DNA of 20,005 nt from Methanolinea sp. UBA275 (lineage in GTDB: Archaea; Halobacteriota; Methanomicrobia; Methanomicrobiales; Methanospirillaceae), in assembly GCA_002506105.1 (NCBI GenBank), contig DAWU01000064.1:1-20005 (forward strand), in the 5' to 3' direction. The translations under genes and the position numbers were made by a program. The stretch's first letter is position 1. Each line of letters begins with the position of its first letter. Below, one piece after another: positions 1-6,288 of the stretch. Under the pieces are notes generated by a model. It was given only the letters and a program-made list of their open reading frames with translations, searched no databases and had not been told where the DNA came from.

Positions 1-5
1 AGAAA

Positions 6-293
6 TTATTTCAGGACTGTACACCGTTCGATTTTCACTGAGTTCCTGATAAACGCAAGACCCAGGACCAGCAGAAGCACTGCGGCAATGAGGATGCCAA
101 GGTATGCATGCGGAACCCTGATATGGGGCCCTCCGGAAAGAGAGACCATGGCATATGATATCCCCATTGCGGGAATCATCAGGATGGCACCCACGCCAGA
201 GATCCATGTGTGAAGGCGATACCACCCCTTCAGCCGGGTTCCGATTATGGGAAGGAGAGCCGATACAAGAAAACAGAAAAATGCAGTGGCCAT
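6..293 (-). CDS. cytochrome b561-like membrane domain (probable 3' half of a split gene)
   Basis: The 95 residues from the first ATG contain hydrophobic segments and a histidine pattern like cytochrome b561-type heme proteins: RLHTW before the second helix, and PHIRVPH before a helix starting AYLG. The frame stays open upstream of this ATG back to position 353, adding 20 codons. Those include VHAALM at the head of the first helix, whose histidine would be the expected first heme ligand. No ATG, GTG or TTG exists in those 20 codons. The codon before them is TAA (354-356), the stop of the preceding gene in the same frame. The ATG at 293 therefore lies inside the first helix and has no visible ribosome binding site. 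I infer that this is the membrane half of a formerly continuous gene, probably electron transfer in the cytoplasmic membrane. The family call is moderate; the exact subfamily is not decided. Confidence 0.5.
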   Translation of the reverse strand: MATAFFCFLVSALLPIIGTRLKGWYRLHTWISGVGAILMIPAMGISYAMVSLSGGPHIRVPHAYLGILIAAVLLLVLGLAFIRNSVKIERCTVLK

Positions 294-353
294 GAGAGCA
301 GCGTGGACTGGCAGGAGCGAGGAATACCATGAGATGGATGGGTAAACAGGTGC

Positions 354-728
354 TTAGATGTCCGAACCGGTCTTGCCGGAATTTCGGTATTCCCTGGTAA
401 TTTCCCCGCCAATATTACAGCGTGCGATGACCGTGGCTGTATCTCCGGCATCCAGTGGCAGGTGATAACGGTAGGTAAAGGAGTCGGGCGATGGTTGAGA
501 GGAATAGCGTAATGTCTCAACGATCTCCCCATTCTTCCAGAGCTCGATCTCGCTGATATAATGGGATGAGAGATCGCTTACGTGGTGAGTAATGGTAACC
601 AGGACGCTGATCGAATCAGGGTCCCAGATAAGGTTCATGTCAGAGGGAGAATGTGCTGATGCCTGGCCGCATACAACGATGAGCGCGAGGAGTGCCAGAG
701 AGGCATATTGAAAAGACCTTGAAACCAT
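354..728 (-). CDS. secreted superoxide-reductase-like domain protein
   Basis: A 124-aa protein with a clear signal peptide: basic start, hydrophobic core around residues 10-21, and an ASA cleavage site, so the mature protein would begin with His-Ser-Pro-Ser. The mature part has a beta-rich pattern: VTITHHV, then HYISEIELWKNGEIV, then ARCNIGG near the end. This recalls the order H...HYI.WIEL..G...C.x.H.G of desulfoferrodoxin/superoxide reductase folds. The terminal metal-binding Cys-x-x-His is not intact here (C-N-I-G-G), so enzyme activity is doubtful and a binding or structural role is as likely. It ends in TAA, and the same frame continues directly into the cytochrome b561-like domain. Two TATA-like elements (GTATAAAA read on this strand) lie within 799-827, about 70-100 bases upstream of the start. 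The fold assignment is an inference from pattern only. Confidence 0.6.
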   Translation of the reverse strand: MVSRSFQYASLALLALIVVCGQASAHSPSDMNLIWDPDSISVLVTITHHVSDLSSHYISEIELWKNGEIVETLRYSSQPSPDSFTYRYHLPLDAGDTATVIARCNIGGEITREYRNSGKTGSDI

Positions 729-798
729 GGACTACAATCTGTCCCAATCTGGTTAATGAATGCTTGTCTGTTTAGATCCGAACCTCATTCAGCATCCT

Positions 799-837
799 TT
801 TTATACACGAGTGTACAATTTTATACATCAAAGTACA
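799..837. promoter_or_regulatory. tandem operator-like repeat with TRP-box-like hexamers
   Basis: Two imperfect 19-base direct repeats start at 799 and 819 and agree at 14 positions (TTTTATACA..A..GTACA). Within them the hexamers TATACA (802), TGTACA (812), TATACA (822) and AGTACA (832) recur every 10 bp exactly. A fifth degenerate TGCATG sits at 842. TGTACA is the known TRP-box consensus bound by TrpY in Methanothermobacter. The repeats also include GTATAAAA on the minus strand, a good TATA box for the gene starting at 728. A bound regulator would therefore compete with TBP there. Whether it also controls the ECF operon 190 bases to the right is inference. Confidence 0.5.
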
Positions 838-1018
838 TAGGTGCATGGACCAGGTATGAGCTGTTCTGATACCGGATACCAGATCCCGAGAAAGATGCAG
901 AAATCTTCGGTATTCTTCCCTGTACTGGCACCCTGGCGTATCCATTCCTTCACCTGAAATCACCCCGGCTCTCATACGCCTTCTGACCTGCCTTTCGAAT
1001 AATAATCTCCTACCAGAC

Positions 1019-1024
1019 GTGATG
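1019..1024 (+). promoter_or_regulatory. ribosome binding site of the S-component gene
   Basis: GTGATG lies five bases before the ATG at 1030. It matches the archaeal GGTGAT consensus complementary to the 16S rRNA 3' end, and it supports this start. Confidence 0.5.
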
Positions 1025-1029
1025 TAAGT

Positions 1030-1548
1030 ATGAAATCAAAAGACATTGCCATTGTTGGCATATTGCTGGCCATAGGCGCTATCCTGCGTTATTTCCTGGC
1101 CATGCTGCACACACCGCTGACTCCGAACATGATCATCGCCTTCTACTGCCTGGCGATCATCCTTGTAAAGCCAAAAATTCTCGAAGCGCTCGGGATTGGT
1201 ATTGTTGCAGGTATCCTATCGATGCTGATATCAAGCTCCATGTTCCCGCCCGGCAACCTTATCAGCGAACCGCTCGGTGCTCTTGCATGTTTCGGCCTGT
1301 ATGCAATGCTCAAAGACAAGATCGCAGGCCCTGCCGTATGCACCTTTATTACCACACTCGTGAGCGGATTTTCCTGGGTGGCAGTATCCCTCGTGGCTGT
1401 TTCGTTCGGCTTTGCCGCGATGAAGACGACTATGATGGGATACATGACGGTCTTTGTCCCCATCGTTGTCATCACTGGGGTCTTCAATGCAATTATTGTA
1501 CAGATCCTCTTCTTCCCTGCAAATCGTGTCCTGAACAGGGGATCATAG
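1030..1548 (+). CDS. ECF transporter S component, TrpP-like
   Basis: A 172-aa integral membrane protein with five to six hydrophobic segments and no soluble domain, the size and layout of substrate-capture (S) subunits of energy-coupling factor transporters. The N-terminal half is organised like Bacillus TrpP: an early ILLAIGA helix, then LTPNMIIAFYCLAIILVKP, then GIGIVAGILSML. TrpP is a tryptophan transporter. The next two genes encode the ATPase and EcfT, so the three should form one complete uptake complex in the cytoplasmic membrane. TAG at 1546-1548 is followed directly by the ATG of the ATPase gene, which implies translational coupling. Tryptophan as substrate is an inference; another small aromatic or vitamin-like ligand is possible. 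TRP-box-like hexamers upstream are consistent with the tryptophan reading. Confidence 0.7.
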   Translation: MKSKDIAIVGILLAIGAILRYFLAMLHTPLTPNMIIAFYCLAIILVKPKILEALGIGIVAGILSMLISSSMFPPGNLISEPLGALACFGLYAMLKDKIAGPAVCTFITTLVSGFSWVAVSLVAVSFGFAAMKTTMMGYMTVFVPIVVITGVFNAIIVQILFFPANRVLNRGS

Positions 1549-2985
1549 ATGATCACACTCGAGGAAGTCAGTTATTCCTATCCGCGTGGGGGAAGGCAGG
1601 CAATTTCACGGGTGTCGGTGAACATCGAACCGGGGGAATGCCTGTTCGTTACCGGCCCATCGGGTGCCGGGAAGACAACCATGTGCATGGCGGCAGCAGG
1701 CATCCTCGAGCATGAATTCGGTGGAGAGAAGGAAGGGAAGATCACGATCCTCGGCAGGAATGTGAAAGAATATGCAAGCCTGTCGGAGATCTCCGGCCAT
1801 GTGGGAATGGTATTTGACGACCCGGAAGCCCAGCTGATTTTTACCTCAGTAGAGGAGGAGATCCTCTCTGCGCTCGAAAGGAGAGGGCTTTCCGCAGAGG
1901 AGATCGAATCCCGGCTCTCATCGATCATGGAGGTCACCCAGCTTACAGCACTCAAGGACCGGGCCCCGCATGCCCTTTCAGGAGGGCAGAAACAGCGACT
2001 TGTGCTTGCCACCACGCTTGCACTCGGCACCGATATCGTGATCCTCGATGAACCCACCGCTGAGCTTGACGAACGCGGAACGGAGAGTATCATCTCGGTG
2101 TTGAAGGATCTCAAGGCCGGGGGAAAGACAATAGTCCTCACCGAACACAAATTCACAAAATTCCGTGACCTTATAGACCAGATGATCGTCATGGATGCCG
2201 GAAGGATCCGCGCCCTTGGTAAACCCGGTGATCTCATCGCGGATGAATTTGTGAAAGGGGTTATTTTCCCCGATTATTCCGGGATACGAGACGGTTCTTC
2301 CCACTCTCCATCCGATGAACAAAAACCTCTTGTATCCATAAAGAATCTCGAGCACGCATACGGCGAGGTGCAGGCCCTCAATGGGGTCAGCCTCGATATT
2401 TTCCCGGGTGAGTTTGTCGCCATTGTGGGAGAGAACGGGTCGGGAAAGACCACCCTGATCAAGCACCTGATCGGGCTCCTTCGCCCCTCGGGAGGAACGG
2501 TCCTGGTTGACGGGAAGGATGCGGGGGTCGCTCCGGTCTCGGATCTCGCGCATTCTGTCGGCCTTGTCTTCCAGAACCCCGACCACATGTTCTTCGCAGA
2601 CACGGTGGCGGAAGAGATCATGTTCGGCATCAGGAACCTTGGGATTCCCGAACCTGACATGGTACTCAAAAAGGTACTGGATGCAACCGGTCTTACCCAT
2701 TCCCGCGATCTTTACCCAAGATGGCTTTCAAGGGGAGAACGCCAGAAACTTGCGATCGCATGCGTGCTCGCGATGCGACCAAAGGTCATCATACTTGATG
2801 AACCCACCACAGGGCTCGACGGGAGGGAGGCAAGGGAGGTTATGGAGATCCTAAAGCATCTCCAGCAGGAGGGCCGATCTATCGTCATGGTGACCCACAG
2901 CCGCCAGATCGCTGAGGAATGTACCGACCGGATTATCACGATCGACTCCGGCAGGATTCAGTCGGATATCCGCAGGGAGGGATGA
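1549..2985 (+). CDS. fused double ECF ATPase (EcfA-EcfA')
   Basis: A 478-aa protein of two ABC ATPase domains in tandem, doing the job of the usual EcfA/EcfA' pair. Domain 1 (about 1-245) has Walker A GPSGAGKTT at 36-44, signature LSGGQKQR at 143-150, Walker B IVILDEPT at 163-170 and the switch His at 200. Domain 2 (about 260-478) has GENGSGKTT at 294-302, signature LSRGERQK at 393-400, IILDEPTTG around 414-422 and His450. The linker is short and Ser/Asp-rich (248-258). Domain 1 carries Asp90 where the Q-loop usually has Gln (VFDDPEAQ), while domain 2 keeps VFQNPD. Domain 2 has the degenerate LSRGE signature, so the two ATP sites are not equivalent. It hydrolyses ATP on the cytoplasmic face to drive the S component and EcfT. 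Confidence 0.93.
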   Translation: MITLEEVSYSYPRGGRQAISRVSVNIEPGECLFVTGPSGAGKTTMCMAAAGILEHEFGGEKEGKITILGRNVKEYASLSEISGHVGMVFDDPEAQLIFTSVEEEILSALERRGLSAEEIESRLSSIMEVTQLTALKDRAPHALSGGQKQRLVLATTLALGTDIVILDEPTAELDERGTESIISVLKDLKAGGKTIVLTEHKFTKFRDLIDQMIVMDAGRIRALGKPGDLIADEFVKGVIFPDYSGIRDGSSHSPSDEQKPLVSIKNLEHAYGEVQALNGVSLDIFPGEFVAIVGENGSGKTTLIKHLIGLLRPSGGTVLVDGKDAGVAPVSDLAHSVGLVFQNPDHMFFADTVAEEIMFGIRNLGIPEPDMVLKKVLDATGLTHSRDLYPRWLSRGERQKLAIACVLAMRPKVIILDEPTTGLDGREAREVMEILKHLQQEGRSIVMVTHSRQIAEECTDRIITIDSGRIQSDIRREG

Positions 2986-2988
2986 AGA

Positions 2989-3768
2989 ATGAGGGAGATA
3001 CTCCAGTACATTCACAAGGATGCTTTCTTTCACCGGTTGCACCCGGGCACCAAGATCTTTCTTATCCTTGTGATTGGGGTGATCACACTCCTGACACTGG
3101 ATATCCCCGTGCTCTGTGTGATCCTCATTGCTGTCCTCTGCATGGCGTTCATAGGCCGTGTACTCCGGGAAGTCCTCCAGCAGATGGCGCTCATCCTTGC
3201 AATGAGTGTGATCTTCATCCTCATCACGCTCATCACCATGCCCAGCGGAGAGGTCCTGGGGTACCTGATTCCGGGAGGATTTTTACCAGTGACCACAGGG
3301 GCACTATATGCGGGAGTGCTCCTCACGCTCAGGTTTGCCATCCTCATCATTTCATTCCAGATCTTCGTGATCACCACACAGCCACGTGATCTCGTGAACA
3401 CCCTTGAGAAGATGGGAGTCCCCATTGATTATAACCTGATGTTCCTCATCGCGCTCCGGTTCATCCCGACGTTGCAGATTGAGGCGACAAAGATCCATGA
3501 AGCACAGCTTGCCCGCGGGTATGCACCGGGATCCGGATTCGTCGGCCGCATCAAGAGCGTTGCCCCGGTGATGATCCCCCTTGTATCAAATGCCCTTGCA
3601 CGGACCACGGTGCTGGGCTTAACCATCGACATGCGGGGATACCGCACCCGTACGCGGACCCCTTTCAGGGAAGAGCATATGCATCTTCTGGACAAAGTTG
3701 TCTGTGTCGTGATCGGAATGGTCCTGATCGCATTTCTGGGGATCCGCGTGTTCCCGCTCATCTCATAA
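2989..3768 (+). CDS. ecfT: ECF transporter transmembrane subunit EcfT
   Basis: A 259-aa membrane protein with the EcfT layout: N-terminal RLHPGTKIF stretch, four to five helices, then a cytoplasmic coupling region with QLARGYAPG (ARG at 175-177) and a second motif DMRGYRTRTRT (MRG at 215-217), then a last helix. The ARG-type motifs are the EcfT coupling helices that contact the ATPases. The second motif has Met in place of the usual Ala. The ATG follows the ATPase stop (2983-2985) by three bases, with a GGGAGGGATGA stretch as ribosome binding site, so it belongs to the same operon. With the two preceding genes it makes a complete three-gene ECF transporter. Confidence 0.93.
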   Translation: MREILQYIHKDAFFHRLHPGTKIFLILVIGVITLLTLDIPVLCVILIAVLCMAFIGRVLREVLQQMALILAMSVIFILITLITMPSGEVLGYLIPGGFLPVTTGALYAGVLLTLRFAILIISFQIFVITTQPRDLVNTLEKMGVPIDYNLMFLIALRFIPTLQIEATKIHEAQLARGYAPGSGFVGRIKSVAPVMIPLVSNALARTTVLGLTIDMRGYRTRTRTPFREEHMHLLDKVVCVVIGMVLIAFLGIRVFPLIS

Positions 3769-3819
3769 TTTTCTCGGACACCGTAACATTTTTCCCGGGG
3801 CAATGAAAATCCCTCACGT

Positions 3820-3957
3820 ATGCCTACCTGCAGCGACTGTTTCCTTTACGTACCCGGCAAGGAAGGAAAAGAGGGAGAATGCCGTATCAATGGGCCGGCT
3901 CCTCCGGAAAGGGACGCAGACCGTTGCCCTTCCCGCACATTCCGTCCCCGGAACTGA
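3820..3957 (+). CDS. 45-aa four-cysteine protein, possibly [4Fe-4S]
   Basis: A short frame starts at ATG 3820 and ends at TGA 3955-3957. Its Cys spacing is C4-x2-C7-x13-C21-x14-C36, beginning MPTCSDCFLYVPGKEG and ending CPSRTFRPRN. The pattern CxDC(F)x2VP...G.C......R...D.C...F.P is the one seen in the small HiPIP-like [4Fe-4S] subunits of benzylsuccinate synthase and 4-hydroxyphenylacetate decarboxylase, and in similar small archaeal proteins. No glycyl radical enzyme is in the window, so the partner is unknown. It begins 51 bases after ecfT on the same strand and could be its last cistron. No ribosome binding site is visible. The regular Cys pattern, rather than length, is what makes this a probable gene. 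Confidence 0.65.
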   Translation: MPTCSDCFLYVPGKEGKEGECRINGPAPPERDADRCPSRTFRPRN

Positions 3958-3978
3958 TCCCGGTAAACGACACATACC

Positions 3979-3985
3979 TTTAAAT
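3979..3985 (+). promoter_or_regulatory. TATA box of the first secreted peptide gene
   Basis: TTTAAAT is centred 27 bases before the ATG at 4009. At the usual archaeal TATA-to-start distance, transcription would begin at or beside the ATG. The mRNA would then be leaderless, which fits the missing ribosome binding site. Confidence 0.55.
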
Positions 3986-4008
3986 GATGCAATTGACACC
4001 TCATGTGT

Positions 4009-4305
4009 ATGAAAAAGATGGCACTCTGTATACTGGTCATACTGCTGGCGGTTGCCTTCATCGCGCCTCCGGCTTTTGCCGCTTTCTACTACCCCTACAG
4101 CGAGCAGGCAAGGAGGATCCCCAACATTGATTACGCGAGGAGCAACGCCTACAGCCCGGGAGTAAAGGACATGCCAACCAAGATCGCATATATACCTGCA
4201 TTCCAGGCATTCAATCTCAAGCCAATCTCACCATCGGGATTCAATGGTGCCGGAACAGGTATCACGATATCCACCGGTAAGTGGAGTTCACTATTCGGAA
4301 CCTGA
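4009..4305 (+). CDS. secreted 98-aa peptide, paralogue 1
   Basis: Not a family I recognise. It has a strong signal peptide (MKKMALCILVILLAV...) with cleavage after AFA at residue 24, then a Tyr/Pro/Ser-rich mature chain of about 74 residues without cysteine. It is a paralogue of the gene at 4632-4943. From the ATGs chosen here both signal peptides are exactly 24 residues and share CILVILLAV. The mature parts align over SNAYSPGV/MNAFSQGM, FQAFNLKPISP/VQAKDYQPRTI and GTGITISTG/GSSVTTSAG. An alternative ATG at 4003 would add Met-Cys; the paralogue alignment and the TATA distance favour 4009. The product is exported and probably stays at the cell surface or is released; the role is unknown. A hairpin and T tract follow at 4333-4366. 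Confidence 0.75.
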   Translation: MKKMALCILVILLAVAFIAPPAFAAFYYPYSEQARRIPNIDYARSNAYSPGVKDMPTKIAYIPAFQAFNLKPISPSGFNGAGTGITISTGKWSSLFGT

Positions 4306-4332
4306 GTACCCACCCCGTATCTCTCTGGAGCG

Positions 4333-4366
4333 TCCCGATTACCGGGATTCTTTTTTTATTTTCTTT
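4333..4366 (+). terminator. hairpin plus T-tract terminator
   Basis: TCCCG (4333-4337) and CGGGA (4343-4347) form a perfect 5-bp stem around a 5-base loop. A T-rich run with one stretch of seven T follows immediately. It lies 28 bases after the stop of the first secreted peptide gene. Confidence 0.7.
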
Positions 4367-4600
4367 CGTTCGGATCTGTCCGGAGCAGCATAGAGATTTT
4401 GAGGGACGAAATATCCTGAACCATCCCGGTCCGGATGTGCCATAAACAGATTCGTCCGCACTCATATGTTCCGAACCGGATGATGCTTCGGATATGTGTT
4501 TACCTCAGTTCATGCGTTTGGTATGGTGAACCTGCAGAGAGATTCTTTTTCGTGTATGGTATTCTTCGGACTGGTTCCAACATCCTGCGCGGCGCATAAG

Positions 4601-4606
4601 TATTAA
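4601..4606 (+). promoter_or_regulatory. candidate TATA element of the second secreted peptide gene
   Basis: TATTAA within CATAAGTATTAAGG is centred about 29 bases before ATG 4632. This again suggests a leaderless transcript, as for the first paralogue. It is weaker than the element at 3979. Confidence 0.4.
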
Positions 4607-4631
4607 GGTGTGTAATTCATATTTCCTGATC

Positions 4632-4943
4632 ATGAATGCGAGGATATTCTGCATATTGGTAATTCTGCTGGCAGTGGTTCTTGTTGTTACTCCGGCAGCA
4701 GCAGGGATCTATTCAACAAGGATGCCGAGCGGCCGTTTCTCGGGGATGAATGCCTTTTCCCAGGGTATGAATGAAATTTCCGCCAATCCTTTACTCCTCA
4801 ATGCGGTCCAGGCAAAGGACTATCAACCCAGGACCATCACTCCATTCGGCACGGGATCATCAGTCACCACATCGGCTGGAGATCTCTGGAGTGCTCGGCT
4901 TATCCCCCCCGTCAATTTTGGATGCGGATGCGGGTGTGGCTAA
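4632..4943 (+). CDS. secreted 103-aa peptide with Gly-Cys tail, paralogue 2
   Basis: The signal peptide (MNARIFCILVILLAV...) is cleaved after AAA at residue 24. The mature chain of 79 residues has no cysteine until the very end, where it finishes FGCGCGCG with Cys98, Cys100 and Cys102. The body aligns with the upstream paralogue, which lacks this tail. Alternating Gly-Cys could bind metal, form disulfides or be a modification site; the sequence alone does not say which. A GTG at 4608 would add eight residues, but the matched 24-residue signal peptides and the TATA distance favour ATG 4632. The TAA stop (4941-4943) overlaps the stop of the convergent HemK-like gene. Function unknown. Confidence 0.75.
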   Translation: MNARIFCILVILLAVVLVVTPAAAGIYSTRMPSGRFSGMNAFSQGMNEISANPLLLNAVQAKDYQPRTITPFGTGSSVTTSAGDLWSARLIPPVNFGCGCGCG

Positions 4944-5527
4944 TCGACAGGATTCCCTTTATTATCCATCTTTTTTAAAACCACTTTGCAACGGATGACA
5001 GAGAGAGTCTCCCCTTCCACATTCTTTTCAACGAAGGTTTCACACTCAAATCCCTCTTTCACAAAGAGGTCAATGACCCTTTCAGGCCCTGTGAGCGATG
5101 AGAAGAGGAGCAGAACCCGGCCACCCGGGGCAAGGACCTGTGCTACCCCTGCGGCAAACTCTGCGATAACCCTGCATCCATCCGGCCCCCCGTTAAGGGC
5201 ATGCTCAAGCCAGTCGTTCATCCGCTCATCTTCTGATGTGGGCAGATAGGGGGGATTAAAGAGGACCATATCGAAAGGCCCCCGTATGCCGCGGAGCAGA
5301 TCGGACCGGACCACATCGACTCCCCGCATACGGGTCTCCCGAACAGCATAGGGATTGATATCTGTTGCAAGGACCCGGGCATATTCCGCAAGACCGGCAG
5401 CGATATACCCGCTCCCGCACCCCACTTCGAGCACATGGTCTCCGGGATGTATCTCCTGCAGTGCAGCATCGAGAAGGAGATACGTATCCTCCCGGGGAGG
5501 GTACACCTGGGGGTGGATCAAGGGCAT
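4940..5527 (-). CDS. HemK2/Mtq2-like protein methyltransferase (probable release factor aRF1 glutamine methylase)
   Basis: A 195-aa class I SAM methyltransferase. Motif I is EVGCGSG at 34-40 and the acidic motif II is ATDIN near 54-58. NPPYLPT at 91-97 is the catalytic loop of N5-glutamine and related amide/amine methylases. It lacks the N-terminal domain of bacterial PrmC, matching the short archaeal/eukaryal HemK2-Mtq2 form, which methylates the GGQ glutamine of the class I release factor with a Trm112 partner. No Trm112 gene is in the window. The start overlaps the end of ksgA by 10 bases, so it is the last gene of the long translation cluster. Its TAG stop overlaps the TAA of the convergent secreted peptide gene by 4 bases. 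Methylation of other proteins cannot be excluded. Confidence 0.87.
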   Translation of the reverse strand: MPLIHPQVYPPREDTYLLLDAALQEIHPGDHVLEVGCGSGYIAAGLAEYARVLATDINPYAVRETRMRGVDVVRSDLLRGIRGPFDMVLFNPPYLPTSEDERMNDWLEHALNGGPDGCRVIAEFAAGVAQVLAPGGRVLLLFSSLTGPERVIDLFVKEGFECETFVEKNVEGETLSVIRCKVVLKKMDNKGNPVD

Positions 5528-6288
5528 CCCAGGTTGGTAATGGTCGCAAAATCCTCAAGGTAGAGGGCTTCCGGCCTTGAGGAAAGTATCTCTTCCGGCA
5601 GTCCTGCAAGGATCTGCTCCAGCATCTCCTGACCGATTATCCCTTTCGCGCTTTTCAGACCATTTCTCACAGTCTTTCTCCGTTGTGAGAAGAGGGCTTT
5701 GACGATGTCCGCATACAGACCCCGGTCATTGATGGGAAACAATGGATCGCGTGGAATGAGATGGACAACTGTCGACCTGACCTGCGGAGCCGGTGAGAAT
5801 GCCTGGGGAGGGAGATCGAAGAGGCGTCGTGCGGCACAGAATGTCTGGACCATGATGGAGAGGCGTCCGCAATCGGGTGTGCCGGGATAGGCGAGCATCC
5901 GCTGGGCAAACTCGCTCTGGTACATCAGCACTGCCTCTTTAAATCCTGTATCAAGGAGACGGAATGTGATCTTCGATGAGGCCGAATACGGGAGATTTGA
6001 GACCACCACGTCAAACTGGGGAAGAATGCAACGGACTGCATCACCCTGTATCAGCGTGAGACGGCCGGAACGTATTTCATCGGCAAAATCAAAGGCAAGC
6101 GAATCAACAAGATTCTGGTCAATCTCGACTGCAGCGACCAGTGCACCTCGTGAGAGGAGTGCTTCTGTCAGCGCACCTTTTCCCGGGCCAACCTCGAGGA
6201 CTCGTTTTCCCGCAACCTCGACAGCCCCTGCGATGCGCTCGACAGCCCTCTGGTCCACCAGGAAGTGCTGATCGTTCCTCGCGCTCAT
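5518..6288 (-). CDS. ksgA: 16S rRNA (adenine-N6,N6)-dimethyltransferase KsgA/Dim1
   Basis: A 256-aa enzyme that dimethylates the two adjacent adenosines in helix 45 of 16S rRNA late in small-subunit assembly, using SAM. It shows the family N-terminus NDQHFLVDQ, motif I LEVGPGKGAL at 31-40, EID at 55-57, and NLPYSASSKITF from 98, with NLPY as the catalytic motif. The frame stays open for 53 more codons, but that extension would lie inside the DUF655 gene. ATG 6288 forms an ATGA overlap with the DUF655 stop and gives the normal family N-terminus. The 3' end overlaps the HemK-like gene by 10 bases. Confidence 0.95.
   Translation of the reverse strand: MSARNDQHFLVDQRAVERIAGAVEVAGKRVLEVGPGKGALTEALLSRGALVAAVEIDQNLVDSLAFDFADEIRSGRLTLIQGDAVRCILPQFDVVVSNLPYSASSKITFRLLDTGFKEAVLMYQSEFAQRMLAYPGTPDCGRLSIMVQTFCAARRLFDLPPQAFSPAPQVRSTVVHLIPRDPLFPINDRGLYADIVKALFSQRRKTVRNGLKSAKGIIGQEMLEQILAGLPEEILSSRPEALYLEDFATITNLGCP

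Larger units (their letters stand above)
729..1029. other. 301-base divergent intergenic region
   Basis: No convincing gene lies here. The 67-codon minus-strand frame at 772-975 has no domain-like content and covers the regulatory repeats. The region holds the promoter of the leftward secreted protein gene, four 10-bp-spaced NNTACA boxes (802-837), and the upstream region of the rightward ECF operon. An AT-rich stretch CGAATAATAATC near 995-1007 is a possible TATA element for that operon. Confidence 0.6.
4306..4631. other. 326-base spacer between the two secreted peptide genes
   Basis: Apart from the terminator at 4333-4366 and a weak TATA element at 4601-4606, I see nothing coding. The 67-codon minus-strand frame at 4262-4465 runs through the terminator and resembles nothing. 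Confidence 0.6.

Noticed and set aside
812..837. NikR- or ModE-type operator
   Set aside because: The half-site spacing does not fit the long-spaced dyads of those regulators; the 10-bp tandem order of TACA boxes fits TRP boxes better.
772..975. Minus-strand 67-codon frame in the left intergenic region
   Set aside because: It runs through the repeated operator boxes and TATA elements, lacks a ribosome binding site, and has no secondary evidence.
1978..2700. Minus-strand open frame of 240 codons opposite the EcfA fusion
   Set aside because: Shadow of the ATPase gene; no start signal, promoter or recognisable motif.
3803..4012. Plus-strand 69-codon frame over the four-cysteine gene
   Set aside because: It is the shifted frame of the 45-aa gene at 3820-3957, whose cysteine pattern is much more protein-like.
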